Shown: positions 31,725-41,060, counted from the stretch's first letter. The stretch: DNA of 64,000 nucleotides from Bacteroidetes bacterium GWF2_43_63 (GCA_001769275.1 MEOQ01000022.1:124001-188000); one strand, 5' to 3'. Numbers and translations are program-made. Notes: generated by a model from the letters alone, not told the origin.

Positions 31725-32282
31725 ATTAAGTTAATAAGAAATTAATTCTGAAGTATAAAAACTCCCCCCGAAAATCGGAGCGGCTGTTCGGGATTGTTGC
31801 CCTACTTTGCCGCTCCGTAAATTTTGTAAACTATGAACGATTAAGAACTCCCCTCTACATTTCCTTGAATATATTTTGATGATTTCCTGTTGCACTGAAG
31901 AATGACTAATTTAATTCAAACTGACCCGAAAAAAAAGTGAAATATCAGGCGGGTTTTGTAAAACTAAAAACCCGAAAACATTTTCAGGAAAATATTCTGA
32001 TTGAAAAGTTGCTATTTGTGCATTATAGCTGCCTGGTGGGAATAGTTCAGATATGTTAATATGTTTAATTAGTCGATTAATAGGTTTTCTATATTGTAAT
32101 AGTGATGAACAATTTAAGAATTCAATTTAAGGAATTTTGAGCTTTTGCAGAGAAATTTCACAATCCAAAACTGTCAAAACCTCGGCTGGATTCTACTTAT
32201 GTTAATATTTCCGGGAAAAATAATTTTGTCGATAGGCCTTTCGAAATGCAGGCCAACACTTGCTTTTAGAGAATAATAAAAT
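31725..32282. other. AT-rich intergenic region with one strong hairpin
   Basis: I see no gene. A perfect 9-bp inverted repeat CGGAGCGGC (31776-31784) / GCCGCTCCG (31809-31817), overlapping a second one CCCGAA/TTCGGG, lies upstream of the small sorting-tail ORF. The rest is AT-rich without further structure. Confidence 0.5.
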
Positions 32283-32585
32283 CTACATAACGTAATCACA
32301 AGCAACGCGCTGGTCGCGAACAGTGGCAAGATACCTTTTCACTTCTTCGTGGGCGGCATGGGTTTCGTAAATGCGCAGTGAATGCTCGGAGTCGAATGTG
32401 CAATACAGCGCAAGATCCCAGTAAATCTCGTTTTGCGTGATGTTCTCCCCGCACTCTATCGACAAAAGTCCCGGGATTTTTCCCTCCATAGCAAGCAAAC
32501 GATTTTTTGCTTCCACCATATTTTCAGCCTTGCTTTTTCCAGCTGCCGTTTCATGAAATTTCCAAAGGACAATGTGTTTGATCAT
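32283..32585 (-). CDS. Dabb (stress-responsive A/B barrel) protein
   Basis: A 100-residue protein made of one ferredoxin-like Dabb domain: MIKHIVLWKFHE at the start, NRLLAMEGKIPGLLSIECGENI in the middle, and DLALYCTFDSEHSLRIYETHAAHEEVKRYLATVRDQRVACDYV towards the end, the usual hallmark of the family. Dabb proteins are dimeric and mostly of unknown function in bacteria. The gene is 8 bp downstream of the TPR membrane protein and last in that operon. Confidence 0.88.
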   Translation of the reverse strand: MIKHIVLWKFHETAAGKSKAENMVEAKNRLLAMEGKIPGLLSIECGENITQNEIYWDLALYCTFDSEHSLRIYETHAAHEEVKRYLATVRDQRVACDYVM

Positions 32586-32593
32586 GGGTGAAA

Positions 32594-34702
32594 TTATTTA
32601 TCCTGAAACCTCCTGTCACCACTTTTCACCGCCATGTAATAATCTTTATTGAGCGGATAACCGAGCTTTCCGGCTGCATCGAGGTCGGCAATGGCGTGAG
32701 CGAAATCGTTCTGATTGTAATAGGCCACCGATCGGTTCACCAACGCAACCGCATCGCCGGGTTTGAGCTGCAGCGCTTTGCTGTACGTTTCCACAGCCTT
32801 GGAGTATTGTCTCAGATTGGCGTAGGCCATGCCCTGCCAAACCATCACTTCCTGATAGTCGGACTTGAGTTCAATGGCTTTTCCGAAGTGTGTGATGGCC
32901 TCTTCGTTTTTTCCGGTATTGTAAAAACACAATCCTTTCCAGTACCACGCTTCTGCATTTTTTGAATTTAGCTTCAAAGCAATATCGAGATCGGTCATGG
33001 CTTTATCGTACTGCTGCAGATGATGATATGCGGTTCCCCGCCAAACATAGGCCTGTGCAGAGTCGGGATACATTTTCAGATATGCATCGTAATCGGGAAT
33101 GGCCTCTTTGTATTTCTGAAGCGTACTCAATGTATTGGCACGGCCAAGCAAAGCGTCGTTGTAATCTGGTTTGAGTTCCAATGCCTTATTGAAATCACTC
33201 AAAGCTTCTTCGTAGCGGTTGATATTGAACAAAAGAATTCCGCGGTGTGACCATGGCAGAACATAGCTGGCATCGAGCTGCAGCGCCATGGTGTAATCGT
33301 GATAAGCCTTGTCGGTGTAGATTTTCTTTTTAGCTGGATTGTCCTTGTATTTTTTCGAAGCATAAATATCCCAATACAATCCGCCACGGTTGTCCCATGC
33401 ATACGGATTGCGCGGAAACTGTTCCAGCACATTCGAAAACAAGGCATCGCCGCTTTTCCACACGGGTACGCGACTGAATGATGCGACTGAAAATTTAATT
33501 CCAATCAAAATAATAAATACCTGGAAAAGCTTTTTTTTATGGGCACTGCGGCCAAGCCAGAATGCCAATGGAATTGCAAGTCCGATATAGGGAACATAGG
33601 TGTAGCGTTCGGCAAGAACAGCGCCACCAACGGGTTTTAGCTGTAGCACCAGGGCCAGGTTGATGATAAAAAAAGCAAGCCCGAAAATCAGTTCGCGATT
33701 CTTTCGCCCAAGCCAAACAATCAGTCCGATAATTCCAAGTGTTATAAAGGGTGCTATGCTGTAAATCGATGGCAGCACGCCATTGTCCTTGATTGGATAA
33801 GGATAATAACCGGACAGATTTATGGGTACAAAGAATTTATAAAGATAGGTCAGCAATGAGTGATTGACAATTTGCAGTCGCTCCGTAAGCGTGAGCAATG
33901 GAGCCAGATCCTGCATGGCCTCGGTCTGACTTTTCAGTGCGATAATTCCAAACAAAAGCGACAAGGCCAGCATCGGAATTTTTTCGGCAATAAGCATCAG
34001 ATTCAGCTTTCGGCGCTCATACCAATCAATGGCAAACAATGCAACCGGAAATACTACCGCTGCCGATTTAGACATAAGCGACAGCATGAAAAACAGAATA
34101 AGAAGCAGATAAGGTTTCCATTTATTTGTGGTTGCTTCTTTGTAGTCATTGTATTTCAGCAACGCCAACAGAAAAAAGAAAGTGTAGAGCACATCTTTGC
34201 GTTCCGAAATCCAGGCAACACTTTCCACATGCATCGGATGAACTGCAAAAATCATGGCGACGAAAAACGGCACCCAGTCTGATTGAGAGCGAAATATTCG
34301 TTTTACAACCAGAAATACCAGCATGGTATTCAGCAAATGGAACAACAAATTTATTGCATGATACCAGGCAGGATTTTCGCCGGCTATGGCCCAGTCAACT
34401 GCATACGACAATGTGGTAATCGGATGATAGTTGCTCATGTAATAAATTTCGCTGAAAATATTCTGAATGCTTTCGAAGCTCAGTGATTTAATATGTACGT
34501 TTCCGGACACATAGCCTGCATCATCCCAATTGTAAATGAACTCTGTGTTGAATGACATCGAATAGACAAACAACGTCATCAATGCCAGAACGAGGTAGGG
34601 GAGCCATTTTCTGTTGGTTGATTGAATGACTGTTTTTTTCGCAGCCGGATTTTGAACGGCTTTTTTCTGATGCTTCAACTGAGTTTGTTTTTTACCGCTC
34701 AT
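32594..34702 (-). CDS. TMTC-like GT-C membrane protein with C-terminal TPR repeats
   Basis: 702 residues. A Lys-rich N-terminus precedes about ten membrane helices (roughly residues 33-400). The first loop contains FIYNWDDAGYVSGN, the acidic Asp pair typical of GT-C glycosyltransferases, and HPMHVESVAWISERKDVLYTFFFLLALLKY is the signature of the TMTC/DUF1736 group. The C-terminal 280 residues hold at least six TPR units (e.g. YEEALSDFNKALELKPDYNDALLGRANTL). Eukaryotic TMTC proteins are O-mannosyltransferases; bacterial members are likely glycosyltransferases but unproven. It follows the GH3/beta-lactamase gene by 8 bp. Confidence 0.85.
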   Translation of the reverse strand: MSGKKQTQLKHQKKAVQNPAAKKTVIQSTNRKWLPYLVLALMTLFVYSMSFNTEFIYNWDDAGYVSGNVHIKSLSFESIQNIFSEIYYMSNYHPITTLSYAVDWAIAGENPAWYHAINLLFHLLNTMLVFLVVKRIFRSQSDWVPFFVAMIFAVHPMHVESVAWISERKDVLYTFFFLLALLKYNDYKEATTNKWKPYLLLILFFMLSLMSKSAAVVFPVALFAIDWYERRKLNLMLIAEKIPMLALSLLFGIIALKSQTEAMQDLAPLLTLTERLQIVNHSLLTYLYKFFVPINLSGYYPYPIKDNGVLPSIYSIAPFITLGIIGLIVWLGRKNRELIFGLAFFIINLALVLQLKPVGGAVLAERYTYVPYIGLAIPLAFWLGRSAHKKKLFQVFIILIGIKFSVASFSRVPVWKSGDALFSNVLEQFPRNPYAWDNRGGLYWDIYASKKYKDNPAKKKIYTDKAYHDYTMALQLDASYVLPWSHRGILLFNINRYEEALSDFNKALELKPDYNDALLGRANTLSTLQKYKEAIPDYDAYLKMYPDSAQAYVWRGTAYHHLQQYDKAMTDLDIALKLNSKNAEAWYWKGLCFYNTGKNEEAITHFGKAIELKSDYQEVMVWQGMAYANLRQYSKAVETYSKALQLKPGDAVALVNRSVAYYNQNDFAHAIADLDAAGKLGYPLNKDYYMAVKSGDRRFQDK

Positions 34703-34710
34703 GGCTGCTG

Positions 34711-37608
34711 TTAAGGTTTGTCAATGGCCTGATAAAAAAGTGAATGAATTCGTGTGCGGATATTTTGCTCAACAATTTTTTTGTTCTCCGCATCCGGATA
34801 AGTTCTGTTTGAAAGAAAAACATACACAAGACCGTTGCGGGGATCGGCCCAGATAAAGGTGCCTGTGAACCCGCTGTGGCCGAAGCTTTCGGGTGATGCT
34901 TCATCGCAGACATTTCCGTTCGGCGTTCCCGACGGTTTGTCGAAGCCAAGTCCACGCCTGTTTTTGTCGAAATAGGTCGAAGTGAATTTTTGAACGGTCG
35001 ATGCTTCAAAATATTTCGTGCCTGCGTATTGTCCATTGTCGATCAGCATTTGAAGTATCACTGCTGCATCCCAGGAGTTGCCGAAAAGTCCTGCATGTCC
35101 CGAAACACCGCCCAGCATGGCTGCTGCCTGATCATGCACGTAGCCGTGAACTTTTACATCTCTGAATGAAGTGTCTTCTTCTGTAGGCGGGATGCGACTT
35201 TTAGGAAACCTTGACAATGGATTATAGGTCATCCATGAAAGTCCGAGTGGCTGATAAAAATTCTCATCCACATATTTATTCAGAGAGTCAGCGCTTAAGT
35301 ATTCCACCATTTCTTTGAGCAGCATAAAGCCGAGATCGCTGTATTTATAGGTATGTGTAGAATTTATTTTTGAATTCAGAATAGTATTCAGCATGGAGTC
35401 TTTGTAATCGCAGCGCATGAAAAGCGAGTCACTGACACGAATTCCGAAAAGTGAATCTGGCTTTGTCCGGTAATAATTGGTGTCGGGTTTCCCGTTCTTA
35501 ATGGTGGCTGCATACAGTGGAAGCCATGCTGGGAGCCCCGATGAGTGTGTGAGCAGTCGGTCGATCCGCAGATGGCCGGCTGGTGTATTTTTCGCGGCAG
35601 GCAAGTGTTCCTGCAATTCATCATCCAGTCTGAAACGATTTTCTTCGTAGAGTTTCATCACAGAAATGGTCGTGGCTAAAACCTTTGTGACCGAGGCCAG
35701 ATCGAAGAGATCAGTTCTTTTTACCGGAGTCTTTTTGGAATAATCATGATATCCGAAAGCTTTGTTGTAAAATACTTTTCCGTTTACTGCAGCGAGTACC
35801 TGACATCCCGGAAAAACCTGATCTGCGATGGCTTTTTGGATTATTACATCGACAGAATCAAACAATGAATCCTCTAAACCCAGCTCTGATGGCTGCATTT
35901 CGACTAAGCGGCCGTCGCTGGTTTCTGTAATTATGCCGCTTCCTTCCGGATATTTTTCGGAAATTGAAACTGGCAATTGTCCTCTGAAATTCTGAATTCC
36001 GAACAGACTTCGGGCACATGCAATTTCAGCCAGCGTATCCCGCTCATAGGTCACAATCAGCGCTGCAGGCTCGAATTCATAGGTCCAGCTGTGGTATGCA
36101 TATGGATTTCCAAACAGACAAAGAATTGTTTTAGTTTGTTTGCAAATGTTTTCGACAGCCGGCATCACGAGTCCGTTGAAACCATAATTGTTTTTGTTCC
36201 AGTATGCCATGTTCTGCACAGCGGCTATTACCAGATCGTAGTTTTTTATTTTATCGGTAACCGCTTTAACGTCGCGGTTAGTCGCATATTCCGGAATAAA
36301 AAACACATCGGCACTTATATGGCGCATCAACTCTTCATGAAAAATACTTTCGGCTTCGGCACGAAATGAAACAACGGCAATTCTTTTTTTGATATCTTGG
36401 AGCGGAAAATCAATGCCCCGGCTGAAAACGAGCGTAGCATTGCTGTTGAATATCTCTCTTTTCAATTCATACCATTCCGGTTGGTTGATATCACTGGTCA
36501 CATTTCCTTCCGAAACTGGATTATAGGTTTTAAGATTTTCATTGAATTTTGTGACAAGAATTTTTCGCACGCTTTCGTCAATTCTGAAGGAGTCGATCCG
36601 TCCGCTGTCAACCGCGACAACAATGGAATCAATGGCGGTTTTAATTTGTTCGGGCATAAGCAAAACATCGTTGCCGGCAAGCAAAGCTTTCACTTCAATC
36701 TGACCGGGTTTGTTGTGTTTCATCACACCCTGCATGCCAAGCGCATCGGTGATTACCACTCCATTATAATTCATTTCATTTTTCAGAAGTCCTGTCACCA
36801 CCGATGAATTCAGCGTTGTAGGAATATTGCTGGTAGTATCGAGCGCAGGAACAAACACATGAGCCACCATAATTCCCCAGATTCCGGCATCGATCATGGC
36901 CGCAAATGGTAACAGATGTACCGAATCTATCACGTCAATATTATCAGTGACATCGGGCAGTGTTTTATGCGAATCCTGCGATGTATTGCCGTGTCCGGGA
37001 AAATGTTTGGCTACGGCCATCACGCCCTGCGACTGCATTCCACGACAAAAAACCGCAGCGTAAAACGCAACTTTATGCTGATTTTCGCCGAATGAGCGGT
37101 AGTTGATTACCGGATTCAATGGATTATTATTTACATCAACTACAGGCGCAAAATTAATGTGGATGCCGAGTCGCTTGCATTGCATTCCTACGGCCTGACC
37201 ATAGCGGTAAATGAGTGTTGTGTCGTTTGTGGCTGCCAGAGCCATAAGCCGGGGTAGTGGCATAATACTGTCGAGGCGCATGGCAGGGCCCCATTCTGCA
37301 TCCATAGCCACAAGCATTGGAATCTTTGCCTTCTTTTGCCAGCGGTTCATTAGCTTCACTTCCTTTTGTGGAGCGCCCTGAAAGAATACAATGGCTCCCG
37401 GCTGGTAAGCAGAAATTGTATCATCAATCGAAGCTGCATATTTTTCATCCTGATTGGAATAAACGGCAATCATCATCAGCTGCCCGATTTTTTCTCTCAG
37501 CGTCATGGTTCGGATCAGAGAATCCGCCCATTGTTCAGCGTTTTTATTCTGAGCCGAAGAAAAAAGACTGAAGAAAAATATGATGAAAGTGAACCCAAAA
37601 ATGCGCAT
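34711..37608 (-). CDS. GH3 beta-N-acetylhexosaminidase fused to a beta-lactamase-type serine hydrolase
   Basis: 965 residues with signal peptide (MRIFGFTFIIFFFSLFSSAQ). Residues 25-370 are a GH3 domain of the NagZ type: KHFPGHGNTSQDSHKTLP (residues 201-218) is the loop with the catalytic His/Asp pair, and GVVITDALGMQGV holds the nucleophile Asp. A GH3 C-terminal-like linker region follows. Residues about 600-960 are a class C beta-lactamase/penicillin-binding fold with SVTK (SxxK), YSD in place of the usual YxN, and GHSGFTGT. The fusion suggests combined removal of GlcNAc and peptide from cell wall material in the periplasm. It heads the operon with the TMTC-like and Dabb genes. Confidence 0.93.
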   Translation of the reverse strand: MRIFGFTFIIFFFSLFSSAQNKNAEQWADSLIRTMTLREKIGQLMMIAVYSNQDEKYAASIDDTISAYQPGAIVFFQGAPQKEVKLMNRWQKKAKIPMLVAMDAEWGPAMRLDSIMPLPRLMALAATNDTTLIYRYGQAVGMQCKRLGIHINFAPVVDVNNNPLNPVINYRSFGENQHKVAFYAAVFCRGMQSQGVMAVAKHFPGHGNTSQDSHKTLPDVTDNIDVIDSVHLLPFAAMIDAGIWGIMVAHVFVPALDTTSNIPTTLNSSVVTGLLKNEMNYNGVVITDALGMQGVMKHNKPGQIEVKALLAGNDVLLMPEQIKTAIDSIVVAVDSGRIDSFRIDESVRKILVTKFNENLKTYNPVSEGNVTSDINQPEWYELKREIFNSNATLVFSRGIDFPLQDIKKRIAVVSFRAEAESIFHEELMRHISADVFFIPEYATNRDVKAVTDKIKNYDLVIAAVQNMAYWNKNNYGFNGLVMPAVENICKQTKTILCLFGNPYAYHSWTYEFEPAALIVTYERDTLAEIACARSLFGIQNFRGQLPVSISEKYPEGSGIITETSDGRLVEMQPSELGLEDSLFDSVDVIIQKAIADQVFPGCQVLAAVNGKVFYNKAFGYHDYSKKTPVKRTDLFDLASVTKVLATTISVMKLYEENRFRLDDELQEHLPAAKNTPAGHLRIDRLLTHSSGLPAWLPLYAATIKNGKPDTNYYRTKPDSLFGIRVSDSLFMRCDYKDSMLNTILNSKINSTHTYKYSDLGFMLLKEMVEYLSADSLNKYVDENFYQPLGLSWMTYNPLSRFPKSRIPPTEEDTSFRDVKVHGYVHDQAAAMLGGVSGHAGLFGNSWDAAVILQMLIDNGQYAGTKYFEASTVQKFTSTYFDKNRRGLGFDKPSGTPNGNVCDEASPESFGHSGFTGTFIWADPRNGLVYVFLSNRTYPDAENKKIVEQNIRTRIHSLFYQAIDKP

Positions 37609-37709
37609 AGTGGAAAGGTGAAAAGTTTATATTACAAAGTAAGCATGATTTTGCGAAATTTACAAGAATAATTTTTACTTCAAAACCATATAAATTTGAA
37701 GAATGAGGA

Positions 37710-37918
37710 TGTCTCAAAATAGCTGGTTGTTACGACATTCCACCGTTCCGGCTGTTAAAAAATCCCTCGAAGGGTTCAAAACCCTTCGAGGGATGCAACT
37801 TAGCCGGAACATGGAACCGTCGAAACAACAGCAAAAACAACGGTTCCATGTCCTTCAGCTCCTGCGTCGCTTCCGGACGGTGGAATGTTGTTTTTGTTGC
37901 TGAAGACTATTTGAGACA
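37710..37918 (+). repeat. Type-A structured repeat, copy 3, with nested palindrome C2
   Basis: 209 bp with ends TGTCTCAAAAT (37710-37720) and ATTTGAGACA (37909-37918). Both long stems of copy 1 are conserved. The variable loop between CCGTTCCGGC and GCCGGAACATGG contains a complete 15-bp-arm palindrome (37762-37794, ATCCCTCGAAGGGTT and complement) of the same family as 9941-9979. One element is thus inserted inside, or has replaced, the loop of another. Confidence 0.9.
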
Positions 37919-37960
37919 GACTCATGCTTCTGCATCAAATACTTTTTCAGCTTGAGTACC

Positions 37961-39541
37961 TTAATTATGCCTGATCACAACCGCTTTGCGGAAGTTAATC
38001 TTGTCGTTACTGATACGTAAGATGTAGAGCCCGTTTCCGATGTTTTCAGTGTTTAATAATGTGGATTCATTGCAGCGGGTCGATGCTATTACGCGGCCAT
38101 CGGTTGCAATCCATTCAACACTGTATTCACCGATCGGAAGACCTTCGACGTAAAGCACATCAGATGCCGGATTCGGATAGACGTTCACGTTCAGTTGATT
38201 GTCTTCGATCGCCGATGCATACAACACCTCAACTGTTGAAGTGGTAGTATCAACACAGGATCCGTGATGTGCAATCAGCTGAACAATGTAGGTCCCGGTT
38301 GATGAAAAAGTGTGGGAAGGATTTGCAGTAGTTGCAGTACCGCCATCGCCGAAATCCCATGCCCAGCTGGTTGCAGCCGGAATCGATTCATCAGTGAAAT
38401 TTACAAGAGGAGAAACAGTGAGGTAAACTGTATCGGATGACTGACTGAAATCCGAGTAGAAAGAAGCGCAGGTATCAAGCACAAATGTACTTCCGTAATG
38501 TTTAAAAATTCCATCACTGCCATAGTTATTGAATGCGCCGGACCAGCCGGATTTGTGATCAGCAAAGGCAACAGCCAGGTGCTGTGTGGTATCCATACTT
38601 GCGAAGTTTGTCCAGTTCAAGCCGTCGTCGGTAGAATAGGAAATTCCCATAAAAGGAGTCGTTGCATCGGCGCCAACACTAACCCAGGTTGAAGTCGTAC
38701 CCGGCACATAGCAATAGTCGTTGTAATACCAGTTGCCAAAAAAACTAATAAGGTTCCACGTTGTTCCGCCGTCATGTGTGATGTAAGCGGAATAAGGTGA
38801 TTCATTCATGCGAATGATACCGTCGTTGAGCGAGCGAAATTTAATGGCGAATTGCTTACCGGTGGCTATTGGCACTGTGAGCAATGTCCAGGTATGTCCA
38901 TAATCATCTGATTTGTAAATGTGAGATTTATTCGTGCTGAACCAGATTGTGCTCCCAACCACGGAATAGTAGCCGGTAACACCGTATTCGCCTGCCACGG
39001 GAGCTGGGATATTGACGGACGGAACACGAGTCCAGTTTGTACCGCCATTAACGGTGGTGTAGAGTTCGAAATATCCATCGTTGGGATCGCCCATGCAAAA
39101 GCCGGTATCGACATTCCAGAAATGAGCAACATTCGGGAATCCGTTGGGGGCAGTAAAAGTTGCTGTTGTCTGAGGATTCCATGTGGTGCCGCCATCCGAT
39201 GTGCGAAGAATCACTCCACCGCCGGAAGTCGCATTGTAAGCGGGAATCCATGCATTGTTGTTATCAACGGCGCTAATCATACTTATGCCGTATGCAGAAT
39301 AACCAGCAATCACGTACGGAGTCCACGTTGTGCCACCATTGGTGGTTTTTGTGAATTCCTGGATATTGTTGGCGGTGTTTGCACCGTCGTAGGCCGTTGC
39401 CCAAACCGTATTGCTGTCAACAACACTGATGTATTTGATGCCGCGTGCCGCTGTTGCAAATGCGGTGCTTTGCATGGTCCATTGTGCCATTGTGGCAAAG
39501 CTGATAAATGATAAAACAATAAGCGTAAAAATCTTTTTCAT
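37961..39541 (-). CDS. T9SS cargo with YCF48/BNR-like propeller and PKD domain
   Basis: Start 39541 (MKKIFTLIVLSFISFATMAQ, signal peptide; a further Met lies two codons upstream), 526 residues. Residues 20-360 form a propeller of YCF48/BNR-type blades with repeated SDGGTTWNPQT, TVNGGTNWTRV, SDDYGHTWTLL and THDGGTTWNLI. Residues about 370-445 are a PKD domain (TSWAWDFGDGGTATTANPSHTFSSTGTYIVQL). The C-terminus is a type A T9SS sorting tail (NVYPNPASDVLYVEG...NIGNGLYILRISNDKINFRKAVVIRHN). It is a secreted or surface-anchored protein, probably adhesive or sensing; ligand unknown. A TATATTTG box precedes it. Confidence 0.92.
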   Translation of the reverse strand: MKKIFTLIVLSFISFATMAQWTMQSTAFATAARGIKYISVVDSNTVWATAYDGANTANNIQEFTKTTNGGTTWTPYVIAGYSAYGISMISAVDNNNAWIPAYNATSGGGVILRTSDGGTTWNPQTTATFTAPNGFPNVAHFWNVDTGFCMGDPNDGYFELYTTVNGGTNWTRVPSVNIPAPVAGEYGVTGYYSVVGSTIWFSTNKSHIYKSDDYGHTWTLLTVPIATGKQFAIKFRSLNDGIIRMNESPYSAYITHDGGTTWNLISFFGNWYYNDYCYVPGTTSTWVSVGADATTPFMGISYSTDDGLNWTNFASMDTTQHLAVAFADHKSGWSGAFNNYGSDGIFKHYGSTFVLDTCASFYSDFSQSSDTVYLTVSPLVNFTDESIPAATSWAWDFGDGGTATTANPSHTFSSTGTYIVQLIAHHGSCVDTTTSTVEVLYASAIEDNQLNVNVYPNPASDVLYVEGLPIGEYSVEWIATDGRVIASTRCNESTLLNTENIGNGLYILRISNDKINFRKAVVIRHN

Positions 39542-39557
39542 AAGCATAGGTTTTATG

Positions 39558-39565
39558 CAAATATA
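39558..39565 (-). promoter_or_regulatory. -7 box for the PKD/T9SS protein (TATATTTG)
   Basis: TATATTTG on the minus strand, 16 bp upstream of the ATG at 39541. Confidence 0.5.
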
Positions 39566-39690
39566 ATAAATTCAATTTTGAGTTTTCAAATTGCAGAAAG
39601 ACATTTTTAGAAAACATTATTTTGTAGCTATAATTAGAAAAATGACGTTAAAATCGCTGTCATCCTGAGTGTCGCTCATGTAGCGATTCT

Positions 39691-39788
39691 TCATAGGTTA
39701 GGCGTAGTCTTTATAAATATATTTGCCGGGTTGAGTCTCCAGACTCAACCCAACAGATTATCTATTTTAGACTACGCCCAGCCTATGA
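39691..39788. repeat. Compound hairpin-in-hairpin element
   Basis: Outer arms of 20 bp (39691-39710 and 39769-39788) pair at 18 positions, with two G-T wobbles. Nested between them GGGTTGAGTCT (39728-39738) and AGACTCAACCC (39741-39751) form a perfect 11-bp stem with a CC loop. Type-B copy 2 starts 8 bp later. A fragment of the outer arm (GCGTAGTCT) recurs near 14659 and 41286. Confidence 0.85.
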
Positions 39789-39796
39789 TGTACAGG

Positions 39797-39885
39797 GAAA
39801 ACCAACAAAAAAAGTCTGTAGTATAGGGTGAGTTCCCCCGATGGTACCGTCGGGGGAGCTTCATTAGACTTTTTTGTTGATTTTC
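39797..39885 (-). repeat. Type-B inverted-end element, copy 2 (inverted)
   Basis: 89 bp, the reverse complement of the arrangement at 22537-22621. The ends are GAAAACCAACAAAAAAAGTC and the complement of GACTTTTTTGTTGATTTTC. The internal blocks TAATGAAG and CTCACCCTATACTAC are conserved, but the central stem is CCCCCGA/TCGGGGG rather than CCCGG/CCGGG, so pairing is kept while sequence differs. Confidence 0.85.
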
Positions 39886-39979
39886 AATTATTTGAGCACT
39901 TGAGCCATTAGCAGTTTCGCTCCCACAGCGCTTTTACAGCAAGTTGCCTGCGATGTATCTCCGTCAGCATTGTAGCGAT

Positions 39980-40948
39980 TTAGTTGGAATAATGCTCCGA
40001 TATTTTTAAAAAAATGCCGGCGACTTCATCTACACTTAAAGCAGCCATGAGTTCGGCTTTGAATGGCTTGAACCCAACCATACCTTTGAAATACTGCGAA
40101 TATTGTTTTCGCATTTCCACAACAGCCCTGCGTTCTCCTTTCAGCAAAATCGATTCGGCTAAATGCCGACGGCAGGTACTTATTTTATACCCAATTGTGA
40201 TTTCAGGAATGTCTTTATTCTGTAATGCAGCCCTGATCTGTCCAAAAATCCATGGATTGCCAATGGCTGCGCGGCCTATCATGATGCCGTCGGCATGGGT
40301 CATTTCGAGCGCGGCCATGGCTTTTTCCGGACTACTGATATCGCCGTTGACGATGATTGGAATTTTCGCTGCAGCTTTCACTTCTGCAATTGGCTGCCAG
40401 TCTGCGATTCCACCATATTGTTGTGCGCGGGTGCGGCCGTGAATTGTCAGAACTCTGATGCCCGCATCTTGTAATCGTTGTGCTGCTTCATGCACTACAA
40501 TGCTCTGTAAGTTCCAGCCAAGGCGGGTTTTGGCTGTAACCGGAATTTTCACAGCTTTCACTGTGGCTGCTGCAATTTCCTGCATAAGCGGAAGATTCTG
40601 GAGTAGGGCAGCACCATTGCCTTTCGATACAACTTTTCTAACCGGACAGCCGAAATTTAAATCAATAATGTGGGCGCCGTTTTCTTCGGCAACTTTGGCT
40701 GCTTCAGCTACTGATACCGGATTGTTTCCGAAAATCTGTACCCATCGGAGCTCGGCATCGTGAGCGGCATCCATCTTCCTGAGACTTTTTTCCACATTGC
40801 GGATAATGGCCTCAGAAGAAATGAATTCGCTGATGCCCGCATCGGCACCTTCCGACAGACAGAGCCTTCTGAAAACAGTATCGGTGATTCCCTCCATGGG
40901 AGCCAGTATCAGTGGGGTATCTATGTTTTCGAGGCCGGGGAGATTCAT
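39980..40948 (-). CDS. dusB: tRNA-dihydrouridine synthase (DusB-like)
   Basis: 322 residues, FMN-dependent TIM-barrel of the Dus family: PLILAPMEGITDTVFRRLC at the start, IDLNFGCPVRKVVSKGNGAALL with the catalytic Cys in NFGCP, KTRLGWN, TIHGRTRAQQYGG and IIVNGDISSPEKA, then MIGRAAIGNPWIF. It reduces uridines in the tRNA D-loop. The product is close to the DusB length; assignment between bacterial subfamilies is by overall similarity. Directly upstream of the ATG lies an array of GTTACA-containing tandem units (40954-41060). Confidence 0.93.
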   Translation of the reverse strand: MNLPGLENIDTPLILAPMEGITDTVFRRLCLSEGADAGISEFISSEAIIRNVEKSLRKMDAAHDAELRWVQIFGNNPVSVAEAAKVAEENGAHIIDLNFGCPVRKVVSKGNGAALLQNLPLMQEIAAATVKAVKIPVTAKTRLGWNLQSIVVHEAAQRLQDAGIRVLTIHGRTRAQQYGGIADWQPIAEVKAAAKIPIIVNGDISSPEKAMAALEMTHADGIMIGRAAIGNPWIFGQIRAALQNKDIPEITIGYKISTCRRHLAESILLKGERRAVVEMRKQYSQYFKGMVGFKPFKAELMAALSVDEVAGIFLKISEHYSN

Positions 40949-40953
40949 TTTTT

Positions 40954-41060
40954 TCGTTACAAGCGTTACACCTTACAAGCGTTACACGTTACAGTCGTTA
41001 CAAAGTTACAGGCGTGACAGAGTTACAAGGTAACAGGGGTGACGCGGTGCAAAGTTACGA
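40954..41060. repeat. Short tandem repeat of GCGTTACA-type units
   Basis: About ten imperfect units of roughly 10 bp (cgttacaag, cgttacacc, agcgttacac, agtcgttaca, aggcgtgaca). They sit 5 bp upstream of the dus ATG, where the promoter and leader should be. Confidence 0.8.
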
